From: JALTID01 sp027004335 [NCBI: bacterium]
GTDB taxonomy: Bacteria > JALSQH01
DNA length: 5,369 nucleotides
Direction: 5' to 3'
Assembly (NCBI GenBank): GCA_027004335.1
Contig: JALTID010000020.1
Coordinates: forward strand, 1 to 5,369
Shown here: positions 4,729-5,369 of the stretch, one piece after another
Numbering within the stretch: the first letter of the stretch is position 1
Layout: each line of letters opens with the position of its first letter
Made by a program: the position numbers and the translations under genes
The notes under the pieces: generated by a model
What the model saw: the letters and a program-made list of their open reading frames with translations, nothing else
Databases searched by the model: none
Told to the model about the DNA's origin: nothing

Positions 4729-5369
4729 ATGAATGAACGATGTCCCCCCCTGTGGTATGTAGAAACGGTTGGGGACAGTTTGTATTACTATTACAGAGTA
4801 GAAAGTTTTATTTATCAAGGAGAGTCTAAGTTTCAGAAAATAGATGTTGTGGACACATGCGAATTGGGAAGAGTTCTCTTCCTGGATGAGAAAATACAAT
4901 CTGCGGAAATTGATGAGTTTATATACCATGAAATGCTGGTTCATCCCGCAATGTTTCTTCATCCTGCCCCTGAAAAAGTTTTGGTGATTGGTGGGGGAGA
5001 AGGTGCAACTCTCAGGGAAGTGCTGCTTCATCCATCTGTAAAGAAAGCAATCATGGTTGATATAGATAAAGAACTTGTGGACACATGTAAAAAGTATCTT
5101 GAAAAGTGGCATAAAGGTGCCTTTGACAACCCACGAAGTGAGGTAATTTTTGATGATGCAAGAAAATTTATTTTTGAAGAGGACGAAAAATTTGATGTGA
5201 TCATTTCAGATCTTACTGAACCACTGGAGGAAGGTCCATCTGTTTACCTTTTTACAAAAGAGTTTTATCAGAAGGTGTACCAGCAGCTGAGTGATGAAGG
5301 GGTGTTTGTTACCCAGGCTGGAAGTGCTGACATCTATTATTATAATTTACCTGTTACTCTTTACAGGAC
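4729..5369 (+). CDS. speE: Polyamine aminopropyltransferase (spermidine synthase family), 5' part
   Basis: 213 codons are visible before the window ends; family members run to about 300 aa. The enzyme transfers the aminopropyl group of decarboxylated AdoMet to a polyamine or agmatine. It has a short N-terminal beta domain (WYVE at 9-12; FQKIDVVDT), then QSAEIDEFIYHEMLVHPA (57-74), the nucleotide-binding motif IGGGEGATLRE (87-97), the acidic strand end VDID (110-113), DDAR (142-145), the catalytic-loop SDLTEP (160-165, Asp161) and VTQAG near the end. GGGEGATLREVL, VDID, WH-GAFD-PR and DLT-(D/E)-P closely follow the Thermus thermophilus agmatine/triamine aminopropyltransferase as I remember it. 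QSAE, the GGP-like loop and FVTQAG also recall ACL5 thermospermine synthase. The acceptor may therefore be agmatine or a triamine, not plain putrescine; this is inferred. Start ATG 4729 has GGAG 5 nt upstream. Codons 6-8 hold a run of seven C. It is almost certainly co-transcribed with speD. Confidence 0.93.
   Translation, partial: MNERCPPLWYVETVGDSLYYYYRVESFIYQGESKFQKIDVVDTCELGRVLFLDEKIQSAEIDEFIYHEMLVHPAMFLHPAPEKVLVIGGGEGATLREVLLHPSVKKAIMVDIDKELVDTCKKYLEKWHKGAFDNPRSEVIFDDARKFIFEEDEKFDVIISDLTEPLEEGPSVYLFTKEFYQKVYQQLSDEGVFVTQAGSADIYYYNLPVTLYR

Noticed and set aside
4624-5112. A 162-codon minus-strand frame
   Set aside because: It lies antisense to speD and the aminopropyltransferase, whose protein motifs are unmistakable; its translation is Phe/His/Tyr-rich without any known motif.

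Overview
The window is a piece of an AT-rich bacterial chromosome holding two divergent gene clusters separated by about 700 bp of non-coding and degraded DNA. No rRNA, tRNA or CRISPR is visible. A lipobox-bearing protein with Gly after the Cys suggests a diderm cell envelope. The polyamine genes resemble those of thermophiles: the aminopropyltransferase reads like the Thermus agmatine/triamine enzyme and the plant ACL5 type, and SpeD matches the Thermotoga-type proenzyme. A thermophilic or deep-branching diderm is a reasonable guess, but nothing here fixes the phylum.

Left cluster (minus strand, read from 3583 down to 1). It starts with a 515-aa secreted lipoprotein that has an IPT/TIG-like N-terminal module and a divergent SGNH/GDSL hydrolase domain. 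Next, 39 bp on, is a 502-aa single-chain fusion of a FixC-type (ETF-quinone oxidoreductase-like) flavoprotein with a FixX-type ferredoxin that keeps eight cysteines. Last, 48 bp on, is the N-terminal part of a rubrerythrin-like di-iron domain fused to a VIT1/CCC1 iron transporter, cut by the window edge. The flavoprotein gene has no Shine-Dalgarno (SD) sequence and a TATAAT box only 9 bp from its ATG, so it may have its own nearly leaderless promoter.

Middle (3584-4293). This holds the decayed C-terminal end of an IS256-family (Mutator-type) transposase with a one-base frameshift. It is flanked by an imperfect inverted repeat whose outward-reading strand carries TTGACA on both sides. On the right this TTGACA is the -35 box of a good sigma70-type promoter for the polyamine genes. 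A bulged 12-bp dyad overlaps that -35 box. The predicted transcript has a leader of roughly 125 nt with a small ORF (21 codons plus stop) behind a near-perfect SD.

Right cluster (plus strand, 4294 to the end). speD (AdoMet decarboxylase proenzyme) is followed 21 bp later by a speE-family aminopropyltransferase that runs off the window. SpeD makes decarboxylated AdoMet, and the SpeE-type enzyme transfers its aminopropyl group to a polyamine or agmatine acceptor. The leader ORF, the overlapping AUG-AAG-UGA minimal ORF at the speD start and the promoter-proximal dyad make the speD upstream region the best place to look for undescribed regulation.
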